64,000 nucleotides of DNA. It comes from an uncultured Desulfovibrio sp. (GTDB taxonomy: Bacteria > Desulfobacterota > Desulfovibrionia > Desulfovibrionales > Desulfovibrionaceae). Each line of letters starts with the position of its first letter. Within the stretch, counting starts at the first letter, position 1. The stretch is taken from the NCBI RefSeq assembly GCF_944324935.1, contig NZ_CALUYG010000007.1, forward strand, positions 17,213 to 81,212, written 5' to 3'. Position numbers and translations under genes: made by a program. The notes beneath the pieces were generated by a model. It worked only from the letters and a program-made list of their open reading frames with translations. It did no database searches and had not been told where the DNA came from. Shown piece after piece: positions 45,672 through 55,321 of this stretch.

Positions 45672-47219
45672 CTAGAAGCTGTACACCAGAGCCACGTTGG
45701 CTTTCCAGGCATCCTGTTTGCTGAAGGCCACGCCGGAAGCGCGCGTCCAGCTGCGGTTCCAGGTGTCGCGATCCATCATGTTGACGATGTAGCCAAGTTC
45801 CAGACCGGCCGTCAGGTTTTCGTAGATCTTGTACTTGGTCTGGAGGTTGAATTCCAGCAGGCCGTCGTTGGTGGTCAGGTACGGGCCGTCTATGTTGCTC
45901 TGGGGGTTGGTCCAGTCAAGCGGGGTGCTCGCGTATTTGACCATGGAGGGGCTGTTGGTGCCGCCGCGATAGGCCACGCGGAAGGTGTGGGTCAGATCTT
46001 CCAGGAAGCTCATGTTCTTGAGGTGGAAACCGATGCCCCATGTGCCGGCGTAGGAGAGGGCCATATCCCATGTCCCCGCCGTGCCGTCATAGAACGTGGC
46101 ATCGCCGAGCATGCTCGTGAACATGGCGAAGGGCGACAAGGTGGGCATGCGCTCGGAACCGTTCTTCAGGTTGCCGTCGTCGCCGGAGCCGTACCAGCCG
46201 AAGATGCCGGGAGTACCCCAGTCAAGCTTGTATTCCACAAGAGCCTTGAGGATGAAGCCCTGACGCTCGGTGGACGCGCGCTCGGCATTGGCCACGCCGC
46301 GTTTGCTGATGCCGTAGCGGCCCATGGCTTCCACCCAGCCGTAGTTCATGTCCACTTCGATGTTCCAGGGGTCGAGAGCCGTGATCTTGATGGGGAGGCC
46401 GGCCCAGAACATGCCGCCGTACGTCTTGCCGGTGTGCTCGCGGGCGAAGGCGGAGTTGCTGTGCCCGAAGGGGTCAGTCCCCAGCGGGTAGAAGGCGTTG
46501 ATGTCCTTCCACCAGGAGGTCACGCCGGCGGCGTTGTCATCATTGCGCCAGGAGTTCTTGCCCTGCATGCCGTACATGGCCCAGGGCGTAAGTTTCACGC
46601 CGTCGAACTCCAACGGCAGGGAGAGGAAGAAGAGGTCGATATTGTCGAGATAGTTGGCCTGATAGTTGTCCTGGCCGTTGTTGAGCCAGCCGGTGAAGTT
46701 GTCGTTGCTGGGCCGCATCCACATGGCGGTGAGGCCCACGTTCTCGTTGAACCTGTAGTTGGCGGTGACGGCGGCCACGTCGGCGTTGTCCATGACCATG
46801 CCGCCGCCCGCCGCGCTGGGCAGCCAGGTGTTCTGCAGGCCCATGCGGAAGCGCAGATCGGTATTGGGGACGACCCAGTCAAGATAGGCGTTGCGTACCT
46901 TCACCGTCGTGCCGTCGCCGCCGAGCGCCATGCCGGCGCTGTTCTGGCCGTAGTTGGCATGGCCGATCTCAAACCAGAACGACCCGGACAGACTTTCCGA
47001 AACGATGAAGTCTATCTGCTGCCGGATGCGCTGGCGTCCGTTGAAGGTGTCGCTGCTGTTTTTTCCGCCCTGGGAATTTTTCATGGAAAGATAGCGGTTG
47101 TTGACCCCATAACCGAACTGCCACGCTCCCTTGGTCTTGATCTCGACGGCGGAAGTGTTGGCGGACCAGCCCAGCAGCATCGCGGCTGCCAGCGCGAGGA
47201 CAGTAAGCCGTTTTTTCAT
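45672..47219 (-). CDS. Outer-membrane homotrimeric porin (Desulfovibrio type)
   Basis: The 515-residue product has a cleavable signal peptide (about 1-24, ending ANTSA). Many alternating beta strands rich in Tyr, Trp and Gly follow, for example KGAWQFGYGVNNRYLSM and DLRFRMGLQNTWLPS. It ends in the aromatic VALVYSF, the usual barrel-assembly signal. It should form a trimeric pore for small solutes, and such porins are abundant in Desulfovibrio. A hairpin array follows the gene. Upstream lies a symporter remnant. Confidence 0.88.
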   Translation of the reverse strand: MKKRLTVLALAAAMLLGWSANTSAVEIKTKGAWQFGYGVNNRYLSMKNSQGGKNSSDTFNGRQRIRQQIDFIVSESLSGSFWFEIGHANYGQNSAGMALGGDGTTVKVRNAYLDWVVPNTDLRFRMGLQNTWLPSAAGGGMVMDNADVAAVTANYRFNENVGLTAMWMRPSNDNFTGWLNNGQDNYQANYLDNIDLFFLSLPLEFDGVKLTPWAMYGMQGKNSWRNDDNAAGVTSWWKDINAFYPLGTDPFGHSNSAFAREHTGKTYGGMFWAGLPIKITALDPWNIEVDMNYGWVEAMGRYGISKRGVANAERASTERQGFILKALVEYKLDWGTPGIFGWYGSGDDGNLKNGSERMPTLSPFAMFTSMLGDATFYDGTAGTWDMALSYAGTWGIGFHLKNMSFLEDLTHTFRVAYRGGTNSPSMVKYASTPLDWTNPQSNIDGPYLTTNDGLLEFNLQTKYKIYENLTAGLELGYIVNMMDRDTWNRSWTRASGVAFSKQDAWKANVALVYSF

Positions 47220-47369
47220 GATGAACCCTCTCTTTGGTATGCGGCACGGTCAGGTTGGGACCGTGTCACGACGTCCTCCCCGGCTCGCCGCCGGCGGCGA
47301 AACACGTCGATACCCTTTCCCTGCCTGTTTCAACACGGGAGCATGGCTCCCTTTTCCTTCCGTCACGCT

Positions 47370-48040
47370 TCATGCGATGCCGGGCGGTCGTGACGCCCCG
47401 GCCGGCGGCGGCGTCCCACCCAACAGCCGCGCTGCGCGCCGCTGCCCCCTTTGGATGGTCGCCGCCCGCGCCGATGTCCCTGAGGAGCATCGGCGCGGCG
47501 CGGTCATCTTTTGCATTGTTCCCGCCGGCATGGCCCCGTCAGGCGGTGAGGCCATGCCGGCATATCCACACTTCTGACGTTCCGTTGCCGTGGGCAGGTC
47601 TTCCCACAGGACCGCGGCGACGTTCTCTTCGGGGGCGTGCCTGGTCAGCAGGCTGCCGCCGAAAAGACCGATGGCGCAGAAGATGAAGCCGAAGAACGTC
47701 TGGTCAAAGGATATGCCCAGATACGGCCAGACCAGGGTGGACACCAGCCCAAGCAGCATGCCGGACATGGCCCCGGTCTTGGTGACGCCGCGCCAGAGCA
47801 TGGTCGCCAGGAAGGGCAGCACGATGGTGGTGGCCGTCAGGCGCAGGGCCCACTGATAGATGGCGATGATGCCGGTGAAGTTGAAGGCCACGATCAGGGC
47901 CCCAAGCGCGATGATAAGCACGGTCAGGCGGGACCAGAACATGAGCTGCTTGTTGTTCGCCTTCGGGTTGATGAGCTGACGGTAGAAGTCGTGCGTCAGG
48001 TTGGAGGCTGTCAAGGCTGGAAAGGTGAAAGGAGCCATGA
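47370..48040 (-). pseudogene. Sodium:solute symporter remnant (C-terminal fragment)
   Basis: The segment LTASNLTHDFYRQLINPKA and about 150 following residues match the C-terminal third of sodium:solute symporters. It has four hydrophobic helices (VLIIALGALIVAFNFTGI; LPFLATMLWRG; MLLGLVSTLVWPYLG; FFGFIFCAIGLFGGSLL). Full members have 450-600 residues; nothing matching the first two thirds lies upstream, where the sequence turns into unrelated AT-rich DNA near 48040. The reading frame runs past the expected C-terminus as low-complexity sequence. Confidence 0.65.
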
Positions 48041-48569
48041 AGGCGGGGAGGTATCGTTGCGGGAAAGAGAGCGGACAGAAAAGGGAACTCTTCCCGCTCC
48101 TTTCCAAAAGGGAGGATCGCTTCGATGTGCCGGAAGGCCCAAGGCGAAAGGCTGGATCGTGTCGTCTGGGGAACACTGCGTCTGGAGGCATGTTTTCCCT
48201 GCCTGTTTCAGTAGATAATGTTTGCTCTCTACACGCATGTGAATTTATTTTCAAGTGTTTTTGTTGCCAAAAGGCAAAAGGATTCCGTTTGTCCGTCAGG
48301 TATTTCAAACATAATTTTTTATTAAAAAATTGTCTCAATAGTTGGTTCAATTGGGCAAGACGACGGCCGTCAGGATACGGCAAACGAAGTTTGCTGATTG
48401 GTAAAAAAAGAACAAGCAACGTGTGTTTTTTACATGGGGTTGGAGCATTTTGTCTTGTCCACAGGCAAAACGTGCCATCAGTCGTGGCGATGCGGGAGCC
48501 TTTCGACCATCGGCAGCGGAGCGCGGGGGCCCCCTTCCCCCAACCAGGCGACGAAGAGTGTTGACAGAC
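48041..48569. other. 529-base non-coding region, partly AT-rich, with repeat R2 copy c
   Basis: From 48041 to 48130 there is a purine-rich stretch with an imperfect hairpin. From 48220 to 48440 the sequence is strongly AT-rich for this window and contains the palindrome ATTTTTTATTAAAAAAT (about 48315-48331). R2 copy c follows. No gene is supported. The abrupt change at the symporter break suggests a past rearrangement. Confidence 0.5.
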
Positions 48570-48572
48570 CTA
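48475..48572 (-). repeat. Dispersed palindromic element R2, copy c
   Basis: Read from the AsmA stop codon it starts TAGGTCTGTCAACACTCTTC, then GGGGGAAGGGGGCCCCC, then CTGCCGATGGTCGAAAGGCT. These align with copy a at 24639. Only one half-element is recognisable, as no convergent gene lies on the other side. Confidence 0.68.
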
Positions 48573-51500
48573 ACGGAACAGGCCCAGCGCGCCGTCCAGC
48601 AGGCCGCCCACCAGCCCGGTGATGCCCTGCGCTATGCCGCTGAGGGCATAGAGCAGCACCGTGCCCGCGCTGATGCTCGTCTTGACGTCGTGCAGGCTGC
48701 CGTACACGCGCACAGGGATGTTGTTCATGGTCGGGGTATCCACGCGCAGGGAGCAGTCCAGCGTTTCCTCCACCAGATTGATCCAGCCGCCGCCTGTGAC
48801 GTTCATGTCCGCGCTGCGCAGGGAAAGGTCGCTGCTGCGGGCCACTCCCTGCCGGAGATCGCCCGAGGCGCTGAGCCGGGAAAAGCGGGTGGGCGAGCCC
48901 TTTTCGCGGCCGTGCTTGTCCAGCGGCTGATGCGTCCCCTCACTGACGAGCAGTTTCCAGTTTCCGCTGATGGCGGCGGGCATTTGACCCGGGCCGTTGA
49001 GGGCGGCGGTGGCGTCGACTTCCACCGAGGCCCTGCCGGAGACGCGCGCTTCGCCGCCGCGTGCCGCACTGGCCTGGGCAAGGTCAAAGGCGCTGACGGA
49101 AAGACGGTTCGCCACCCGCATGCCGCGATCGAACTGGACGTGGCCGGTGTTGCGCAAAAGCGCCCCGTACAGATTGGCCCGCAGATCATAGTCCAGCCGG
49201 CCCCCGGCGAGCGTGAGCGGCAGGCGGACATCCGTCAGCGTGAGCTTCCAGCTGCGCACCTGCGCCGCATGCAGCGTCCCGTCCAGCGAAAAGGCTTGCA
49301 GAAAACGCAGATCCCAGGGCTTGCCTGCCGGGGGGCGGGCCGGTGGCGGGATGGGCCGTCCGGCGGCCCTGGCGGCCCGGATCTGTTCCTCCCGGCGGGC
49401 ATCGGCGGCGGCCGCCTCGGGATCGAGGGCGCGCCGCAGGACATCGATGTCCAGCGAGGGCGTCGACAGGGCAAGGCGGATATGGGGAGCCGCCTGAAAG
49501 CTGACGCTCGCCTCTCCCCGGATGTCGGTCTCCAGCAGGCGGGTGGAAAGATCCTTCAGGGCAAGACGGCGGGAGGCGTACTCCCAGTCCGCGTGGAGGC
49601 GCAGGCCGCGCAGGGCCGGCGGCAGCTTGGGCGCGGATCCGCGGACAAGGGAAAGCGTGCGGGCAAGATCGTCGCTGCGGAGCGTGCCGCTGCCCGCAAG
49701 GTTCAGCCCGTTCCCGCCGGCAAGCGTCAGGCTGCCGGCATAATGCGCGCCCAGCGCGCCGGCATCGGCCTGTTGCAGACTGAGCCGCGGCGGTGAGGCC
49801 TGGGCGGTGAGCCGGCCGATCAGCTCCAGGTCGATCCCCTGCGGCAGTCCCGGGAATCCCCTGTCCGTCGTGAGGTGCAGCCGGGCGTCGGCGTCTTCCA
49901 GCGCCACATGGCTGCTGCCGCCGAGCCAGAGCGTGCCGTCCAGACGGCTGTCGGCCAGCAGCTTTTTGCCGTCCAGCGTCAGCCGCCAGGCCCCGGAAAG
50001 GCCGACGCGCCCCTGTTTCCAGCGTCCCTGCCGCAGATCCAGGGTGAGGCCCAGTCGGGCATATTCCAGCGGCAGAGCCGATGCGGGCAGGCTGCCGTTG
50101 TCGGCCCGGACGACGGCCTTGCCGGACAGACTGGCCAGAAAGGCGGGGATGCTGCCGCCCGTGCTGCGCAACGTCGCGTCCGCCTGGAGACGTCCCCCGC
50201 GCAGGGGGAGGGCGGGCAGATGTTCGCCAAGGGCCGAGGTCCTGATGTTTTTGAGGCCGGCGGCAATATCGAATTCCGGCTTGTCCGGGCCGCCGCCGAC
50301 GGTGGCCTGCGCCGTGAGCGTGCCGTCATACAGGGTGGCGCGCACATCGAGCAGGGCGCGCCCCAGGCCGGTGGAGGCCGGCTTGCCGGGACTGATGACC
50401 ACACGGGCATCCTGCATGTGCAGCGGACCATACCGGAGCCGCCGGGCGGAAAGGCGAATGTCGTAGCCGAGGTCGTCCGTGGCGGACGGGGGCTCCGCTT
50501 CCTTCGCGGCGGCCCCGCGCTCCCGCTGCGCGAGCTGATCCCAGCTTTCCGGGCGGGGATCGAAGCTGGTCAGGGGCGCGTAGGGGAAGGCGGGCTGCCG
50601 CGGACGCCGGCCCACGGCTTCAGGGATGGCCAGACCAAGATCGACCTGCTGTGCCGCCAGCTCCAGCGTCACCACAGGCTTGTCCCAGCGAGGGACGCCG
50701 CCCGTGCCGCTGAAGCGGCTGCCGGAACAGCTGGCGCTGATGGCCGGCACGCGCAGCCCCTGGCTGTCCAGCTCAAAATCCGCGCTCACTAGGGTGATGT
50801 TGTCCAGCGCGAGCTGAAGGCCGGGCACAAGGTCCCGGGCAAAACCGAGCCACTGGGTCAGGCTCAGGCGCTGCATGCGCAGATGGCCGCGCAGTTGCGG
50901 GCGTCCGCTGCCGGGCAGCAGCAGCGTGCCGTCCAGGCGGCCGCTGTCCGCATCCAGCGTAAAGCGCAGATCCTCCAGTTCGGCGCGGGGAGCGCCCGGC
51001 TCCGCCTGGCGGACCGTCCCTTCCAGGGAGAAGGGGATGGGCTGTCCGCTTTGCGTCAGCGCGCCGTCAAGGCGGCCGTCGATGGTCCAGAGGTCGTCGC
51101 CGCCCTTCCAGCGCAGATCGGCGCGCAGATCGCGCAGCCAGTCCCCGTAGCGCAGCTGCCCCCGCAGGCGCAGGCGGGAGCCTTCCGCCTGCGGAGCGGA
51201 CAGACGTCCGCCGCCTTCCAGCCGGGCATGGCGCGACGCGAGCAGGACGGCATTGCGCTCGGCCACACGCAACAGGGACCAGTGGGCCTCCCCGTCCAGA
51301 CGGTCATGCGGCCCGGCATCGAGATCCAGCCCCAGATCGTCCAGCACGAGGCGGCTGCCGTCCGCCGCGCTGACGTCGATTTGCCCCTGTTGCACTTCCA
51401 GCCGCAGGCTCCCCGGCAGAGAGGGAAGGGCGAGCGCCGCGGACGCGCCGGCGTCCGCGGCCGGCAGCCGGGTCAGGCTTGCCAGCGGCAGCCGGCCGGT

Positions 51501-51842
51501 CAGCACGGGGCGCAGCAGCTGGACATGAGCGGGCCACACCCGGCCGCGCAGCAGCTGCCAGAAGCTGGGACGCAGTGAGGCATAGGCCACGGAAAGCCGC
51601 AGGTCGCCGCTGCGGATGCGGATGTCGCCGATGAAGACCGACGGCACGGGCAGCAGGACGACGTCCACCGAGGCCGCTTCGGCGGCAAGCCCGGTGGCGG
51701 CGGTGAAGGTCTCCAGCACATGGGCGGTGAGTTCCCGGGAATGTTGTTTCAGCAGATAGACGCCCCCTGCCAGACTCACGAAGACAAGGAGGAGGACGGC
51801 CACCATGACGCGGGCCACGAGGCGCAATCGACGGCTGGGCAT
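48570..51842 (-). CDS. AsmA family protein
   Basis: The 1090-residue product has one N-terminal membrane helix (about 8-28) followed by a long, mostly beta-strand periplasmic body. Repeated patterns such as LRLEVQQGQIDVSAADGS and ASVSFQAAPHIRLALSTPSL, and a C-terminal TVLLYALSGIAQGITGL segment, fit AsmA/TamB-like proteins. AsmA-like proteins span the periplasm and are implicated in moving phospholipid to the outer membrane. The start is at ATG 51842, which opens directly onto the membrane helix; the frame extends further upstream into the next gene's region. Confidence 0.78.
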   Translation of the reverse strand: MPSRRLRLVARVMVAVLLLVFVSLAGGVYLLKQHSRELTAHVLETFTAATGLAAEAASVDVVLLPVPSVFIGDIRIRSGDLRLSVAYASLRPSFWQLLRGRVWPAHVQLLRPVLTGRLPLASLTRLPAADAGASAALALPSLPGSLRLEVQQGQIDVSAADGSRLVLDDLGLDLDAGPHDRLDGEAHWSLLRVAERNAVLLASRHARLEGGGRLSAPQAEGSRLRLRGQLRYGDWLRDLRADLRWKGGDDLWTIDGRLDGALTQSGQPIPFSLEGTVRQAEPGAPRAELEDLRFTLDADSGRLDGTLLLPGSGRPQLRGHLRMQRLSLTQWLGFARDLVPGLQLALDNITLVSADFELDSQGLRVPAISASCSGSRFSGTGGVPRWDKPVVTLELAAQQVDLGLAIPEAVGRRPRQPAFPYAPLTSFDPRPESWDQLAQRERGAAAKEAEPPSATDDLGYDIRLSARRLRYGPLHMQDARVVISPGKPASTGLGRALLDVRATLYDGTLTAQATVGGGPDKPEFDIAAGLKNIRTSALGEHLPALPLRGGRLQADATLRSTGGSIPAFLASLSGKAVVRADNGSLPASALPLEYARLGLTLDLRQGRWKQGRVGLSGAWRLTLDGKKLLADSRLDGTLWLGGSSHVALEDADARLHLTTDRGFPGLPQGIDLELIGRLTAQASPPRLSLQQADAGALGAHYAGSLTLAGGNGLNLAGSGTLRSDDLARTLSLVRGSAPKLPPALRGLRLHADWEYASRRLALKDLSTRLLETDIRGEASVSFQAAPHIRLALSTPSLDIDVLRRALDPEAAAADARREEQIRAARAAGRPIPPPARPPAGKPWDLRFLQAFSLDGTLHAAQVRSWKLTLTDVRLPLTLAGGRLDYDLRANLYGALLRNTGHVQFDRGMRVANRLSVSAFDLAQASAARGGEARVSGRASVEVDATAALNGPGQMPAAISGNWKLLVSEGTHQPLDKHGREKGSPTRFSRLSASGDLRQGVARSSDLSLRSADMNVTGGGWINLVEETLDCSLRVDTPTMNNIPVRVYGSLHDVKTSISAGTVLLYALSGIAQGITGLVGGLLDGALGLFR

Positions 51843-51966
51843 GAGGGATTCCGGGGCTTGGCTTGACGCTGCCGGGCGTCCGGCGCTACGGTGGATAAGT
51901 ATTTCATGTTTTCCGCACGTTGGCAATGCGTGCCGGAGCGGGACGGAAAGGACGGGCCGGGGGAGC

Positions 51967-53004
51967 ATGCGTCGAATATTCTGGATAGGCAGTCCGTTTT
52001 TCTGGCAGAGCCTGCGGGAAACCGGCTGGGAAGAGGTGGCCTTCTGCAATTTTGAGGAGCCCCGCGTGCTCGGCTGGCGGGATGTGGTGCGGCAGGCGGG
52101 CTTCGTGCCGGATGTGGTGGTGGTGGCGGACAAGAGCCGCCCCCCCTTCGTGCTGGGCGTGGAGGACTTCCCCTGTCTGACGGTCTTTTACAGCGTGGAT
52201 TCCCACATCCACAGCTGGCAGCCGTGGTACGCGCAGGCTTTCGACGCCTGCCTCGTCTCCCTGAGGGATCATCTGCCGCGCTTTGCCGGGGACTTTCTGC
52301 CGGCGGAGCGCATCTGGTGGTCGCCCGCCTTCGCCTGGGACGATGACCGGCCGGATGCGACGGCTGAGCGGTGCTGGGATGCCCTGTTCGTGGGCACGGT
52401 GTCGGACAACACCCCCCGGCGTGCCGCCTTCCTGCGGGCGCTCGGGGAGCGTTTCCCCGCGCTGCACGTCACCCGGGGCGCGTACCGCCGGTTGTATCCG
52501 CAGGCGCGGGTGGTGCTCAATCAGTGCGAGCACGGCGATCTGAATTTTCGCGTCTTCGAGGCGCTCGGCTGCGGCAGTTGCCTGCTGACGCCGCGCATCG
52601 GCCACGGCCTCACGGAACTTTTCGTCGAAGGCGAGGAGATCGCCTGTTATGCGCCGCACGATGCCGATGATGCCGCCGCACGACTGCGGGCACTGCTTGC
52701 CGCGCCTGAACGCATGGAAGCGCTGCGGCGTGCCGGGCTGGCCGCCGTGGACGCGCGCCACCGGGCCGTCCACCGGGCGCGCGCCTTCACCGAACATCTG
52801 CGGGCCTTTTTGGAAGAGGAGCGGCGCAGCCTCGTGGCGCGCCGCCGTCAGCGGGCCGCCGCCATCCGTCAGCAGGCATTGCGTCTGCCCTGTCTGCTCT
52901 GGGCGGAGGATCTGAGCGCCTCGCCGGATCCGGCCGTGCGCGCTCTGCGGGCCGCCTATCTGGAGGAGGCGCGCCAGGGCTATGGCGGACAAAGCGGGGC
53001 ATGA
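51967..53004 (+). CDS. Glycosyltransferase (CgeB / GT family 1-like)
   Basis: The 345-residue product has a short GT-B fold with FWIGSPFFWQSL at the N-terminus and DALFVGTVSDN in the linker. The late motif RVVLNQCEHGDLNFRVFEAL, followed by GCGSCLLTPRIGHGLTELF, has the E-A-x-x-x-G pattern of nucleotide-sugar binding. It is distantly related to the CgeB-like proteins of the glycan island. It is divergent from asmA by 124 bases. GGGGGAG lies before the ATG. A C7 run at 52140-52146 is in frame. Confidence 0.78.
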   Translation: MRRIFWIGSPFFWQSLRETGWEEVAFCNFEEPRVLGWRDVVRQAGFVPDVVVVADKSRPPFVLGVEDFPCLTVFYSVDSHIHSWQPWYAQAFDACLVSLRDHLPRFAGDFLPAERIWWSPAFAWDDDRPDATAERCWDALFVGTVSDNTPRRAAFLRALGERFPALHVTRGAYRRLYPQARVVLNQCEHGDLNFRVFEALGCGSCLLTPRIGHGLTELFVEGEEIACYAPHDADDAAARLRALLAAPERMEALRRAGLAAVDARHRAVHRARAFTEHLRAFLEEERRSLVARRRQRAAAIRQQALRLPCLLWAEDLSASPDPAVRALRAAYLEEARQGYGGQSGA

Positions 53005-53184
53005 CGTCCGGCGTGAGGCCGGAGACGGGAAAGCGGACGCGACGCCGTGACGGCTGAACCGGACACGATGCGGCAAAGGCCGGCGATGCGGGCGCGATGC
53101 GCCCTGCTCGCGACGGACAGCGTGCGCGGCGTATGCGGGATGGGGGCGGCCCCCTGCGGGACGGGCGTTTCGTGCGGGCGCGGC

Positions 53185-53523
53185 CTACGCGCGGGGCGGC
53201 AGCGGATCGTCCATATGCAGCTCCAGCGCCGGATCGGCGGCGGGCTTGCTCGGCGGCGCGGCGGGCTCGTCAAAGCTCAGGTGCAGCAACGGGTCGTGCT
53301 GGGGGATGCTCTCTTCCGCCTGCGGGCTGTCCAGGCCCAGCGGCGAGACCGTGCCGCGCACCGTATTTTCCAGACGGGATTCCAGGGCGCGCAGCAGCAA
53401 CCGCGTCTGTGCGTGTTCCTCGCGCAGGGTCTGGCACATTTTTTCCTGATTGCGGAGCATGAAATACAGCATGCCCAGCATGCCGAGGAAGCAGAGAAAG
53501 ATAAAGATCATCAGGGAAAGCAT
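53185..53523 (-). CDS. Small hypothetical membrane protein
   Basis: The 112-residue product has one N-terminal membrane helix (about 3-24, MIFIFLCFLGMLGMLYFML). A short charged coiled-coil-like segment (about 25-55) and a Pro/Asp-rich tail follow. It is probably anchored in the inner membrane with a soluble C-terminus. I recognise no family. GAGGC near the ATG and a clean hydrophobic start support it as real. Confidence 0.55.
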   Translation of the reverse strand: MLSLMIFIFLCFLGMLGMLYFMLRNQEKMCQTLREEHAQTRLLLRALESRLENTVRGTVSPLGLDSPQAEESIPQHDPLLHLSFDEPAAPPSKPAADPALELHMDDPLPPRA

Positions 53524-53634
53524 GGCGGCCTCTGTGCACGGGATTACGCGCGCTCGTGCCGCGGGAAGGAGGCGCGGCGGGCGCGTCGCTCCGTCAACTA
53601 TATACTTTCAGCCCCTACGGGGCAAGGATGTTTT

Positions 53635-54972
53635 ATGCATATCCAGCCGAAGATGGTGATGGCCGACGCCCAGGGCAACATTTACGACGACCCCGATCTG
53701 CTCATGGTCTGCCGCCGGGGCGCACAGTGGGGCCTGCCCCGGCCCGACGAACTCATGCCCCTGCCGGATGAGAGCGAACTCTTTCTCCTGCCGGGGCGCA
53801 AGGCCGTCGGCCTTGATCCCGAATCCGGCGAGATCGTCCCCTGTGACGACCTTGCCGTGGCCGCCTTCGCCGCGCCGGCGCACACGCTGTCCGCGCATCC
53901 GGCCTATGTGGCGCAGGAGGACGCGCCCCTGCTGCCGCTCTTCGCTTACGGGGCCGTGGGCTTTGCCAACGGGCGATTCTACATCTGCGCCAAACGGGTG
54001 GACGAGGACAGGCGGCAGCAGTTCCGCTGCGTGGCCCGGGGACGCATCGAGCGCAACGTGCGCGACATCTCCCGGCGTTTCCCCAAAAACCGGCTGGTAC
54101 AGCACATCCTGCAAAACTGCGTCATGCGCTATGACTGCCCGGCGGCCCGCAACTTCGCCCTCGGCCGCTTTGAAGCCCCCCTGCCCACCTCCCGCGCCTG
54201 CAATGCCCGCTGTGTGGGCTGCATCTCCGAACAGGAAAAGGATTCGCCCGTGGCCGTGACCCCGCAGTGTCGCCTTGCCTTCATCCCCACGGCGGCGGAA
54301 GTGGTGGAGGTCATGCGCTTTCACGAAAGCCGGGAGACCGAATGCCCCGTCTATTCCTTCGGGCAGGGCTGCGAGGGCGATCCTCTTATGAATCCCGACC
54401 TGCTGGAAGAGAGCGTCCGTCTTTTCCGGGAACAGGGCGGCCGGGGGACCGTGAACTGCAACACCAACGCCTCCCGGCCGGATGCCGTGGAACGGCTGGC
54501 CCTGGCCGGCCTGAGCAGCATCCGCGTCAGTCTCAACAGCGCCCGGCCCGCGCTCTATGAACGTTACTACCGGCCGCACGGCTACAGCTTCGACCATGTG
54601 CGTGGCTCCATCGAGACCGCACGCCGTCACGGGCTCTGGGTGTCGCTCAACCTGCTCTACTTCCCCGGCATCACCGATTGCGAAGAGGAACTCGCCGCCC
54701 TGACCGAGCTGGTGACCCGCTGCGGCGTGAGCATGATCCAGTGGCGGAATCTCAATATCGACCCGGAATGGTATCTGCGCCTCATGGATGGCCTCACCGA
54801 AAGCCCCAGCATGGGCCTTGCCGCCTTTATGAAGCGTCTGCGCCGCGCCTGCCCCTGGCTGCGCTTCGGCTATTTCAATCCCTATGTGGGCGACCGCGCC
54901 GAGCTGGAAGCCCCCCTCCCCGGCGAGCGGGAAGTAGCCATCCCGCGCATCGACACGGAGGATGAGGCGTAG
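53635..54972 (+). CDS. Radical SAM domain protein
   Basis: The 445-residue product has a radical SAM core in its second half. Cysteines 189, 193 and 196 form C-x3-C-x2-C in TSRACNARCVGC. They are followed by FGQGCEGDPLMNPD and LSSIRVSLNSARPALYERYY, typical strands of the barrel. The first 185 residues are a domain that I do not recognise (it begins PKMVMADAQGNIYDDP). Substrate unknown. The start at 53635 has CAAGGA upstream and fits the conserved N-terminus; the frame is open further up in GC-rich DNA. Confidence 0.8.
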   Translation: MHIQPKMVMADAQGNIYDDPDLLMVCRRGAQWGLPRPDELMPLPDESELFLLPGRKAVGLDPESGEIVPCDDLAVAAFAAPAHTLSAHPAYVAQEDAPLLPLFAYGAVGFANGRFYICAKRVDEDRRQQFRCVARGRIERNVRDISRRFPKNRLVQHILQNCVMRYDCPAARNFALGRFEAPLPTSRACNARCVGCISEQEKDSPVAVTPQCRLAFIPTAAEVVEVMRFHESRETECPVYSFGQGCEGDPLMNPDLLEESVRLFREQGGRGTVNCNTNASRPDAVERLALAGLSSIRVSLNSARPALYERYYRPHGYSFDHVRGSIETARRHGLWVSLNLLYFPGITDCEEELAALTELVTRCGVSMIQWRNLNIDPEWYLRLMDGLTESPSMGLAAFMKRLRRACPWLRFGYFNPYVGDRAELEAPLPGEREVAIPRIDTEDEA

Positions 54973-55321
54973 GGCGGATGCCGTAAGCGGGGAAAAGGGA
55001 GAGGCTCTGGGGCGCTGGCGCTTCCAACGATCCGACTGACTACGCAATATGGCAATGCGCCCCGCCCATGCCGCCGTTCGATGCCCATCCGGGCCCGGCC
55101 CTGCCGGAGCTTGCCCGGGTAGTGAACGGGCGCAGGAAAAAAAGAACCCCGCCTCCTGCCGTGGCAGGAAGCGGGGCCGTCAGGGCGCGGTTTGCGCTCC
55201 CAGTCTCACAGGATCGCCTCAGGTCCAGGCATTTCGACCCCGTATCAGTCCGCTTCCGGTACGGGACCAGCCGCACTCTGACGCCGGACGCCAGAAGCAC
55301 GACGCCTGCGGAAAATGTCGA
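54973..55321. other. 349-base region between convergent genes
   Basis: It holds the minus-strand terminator at 55131-55176. The stretch 55180-55320 shows no ORF or RNA gene I can support. Confidence 0.5.
55131..55176 (-). terminator. Terminator of the FMN reductase gene
   Basis: On the minus strand the stem CCCCGC-CTCCTGCC / GGCAGG-AAGCGGGG (internal 2-base mismatch) is followed by TTCTTTTTTTCC. It lies about 145 bases after the stop of the gene at 55322. Confidence 0.7.

Noticed and set aside
55180-55320. Possible structured RNA between the terminator and the FMN reductase
   Set aside because: It does not match tRNA, SRP RNA or other RNA patterns I know; it is probably just 3' untranslated sequence.
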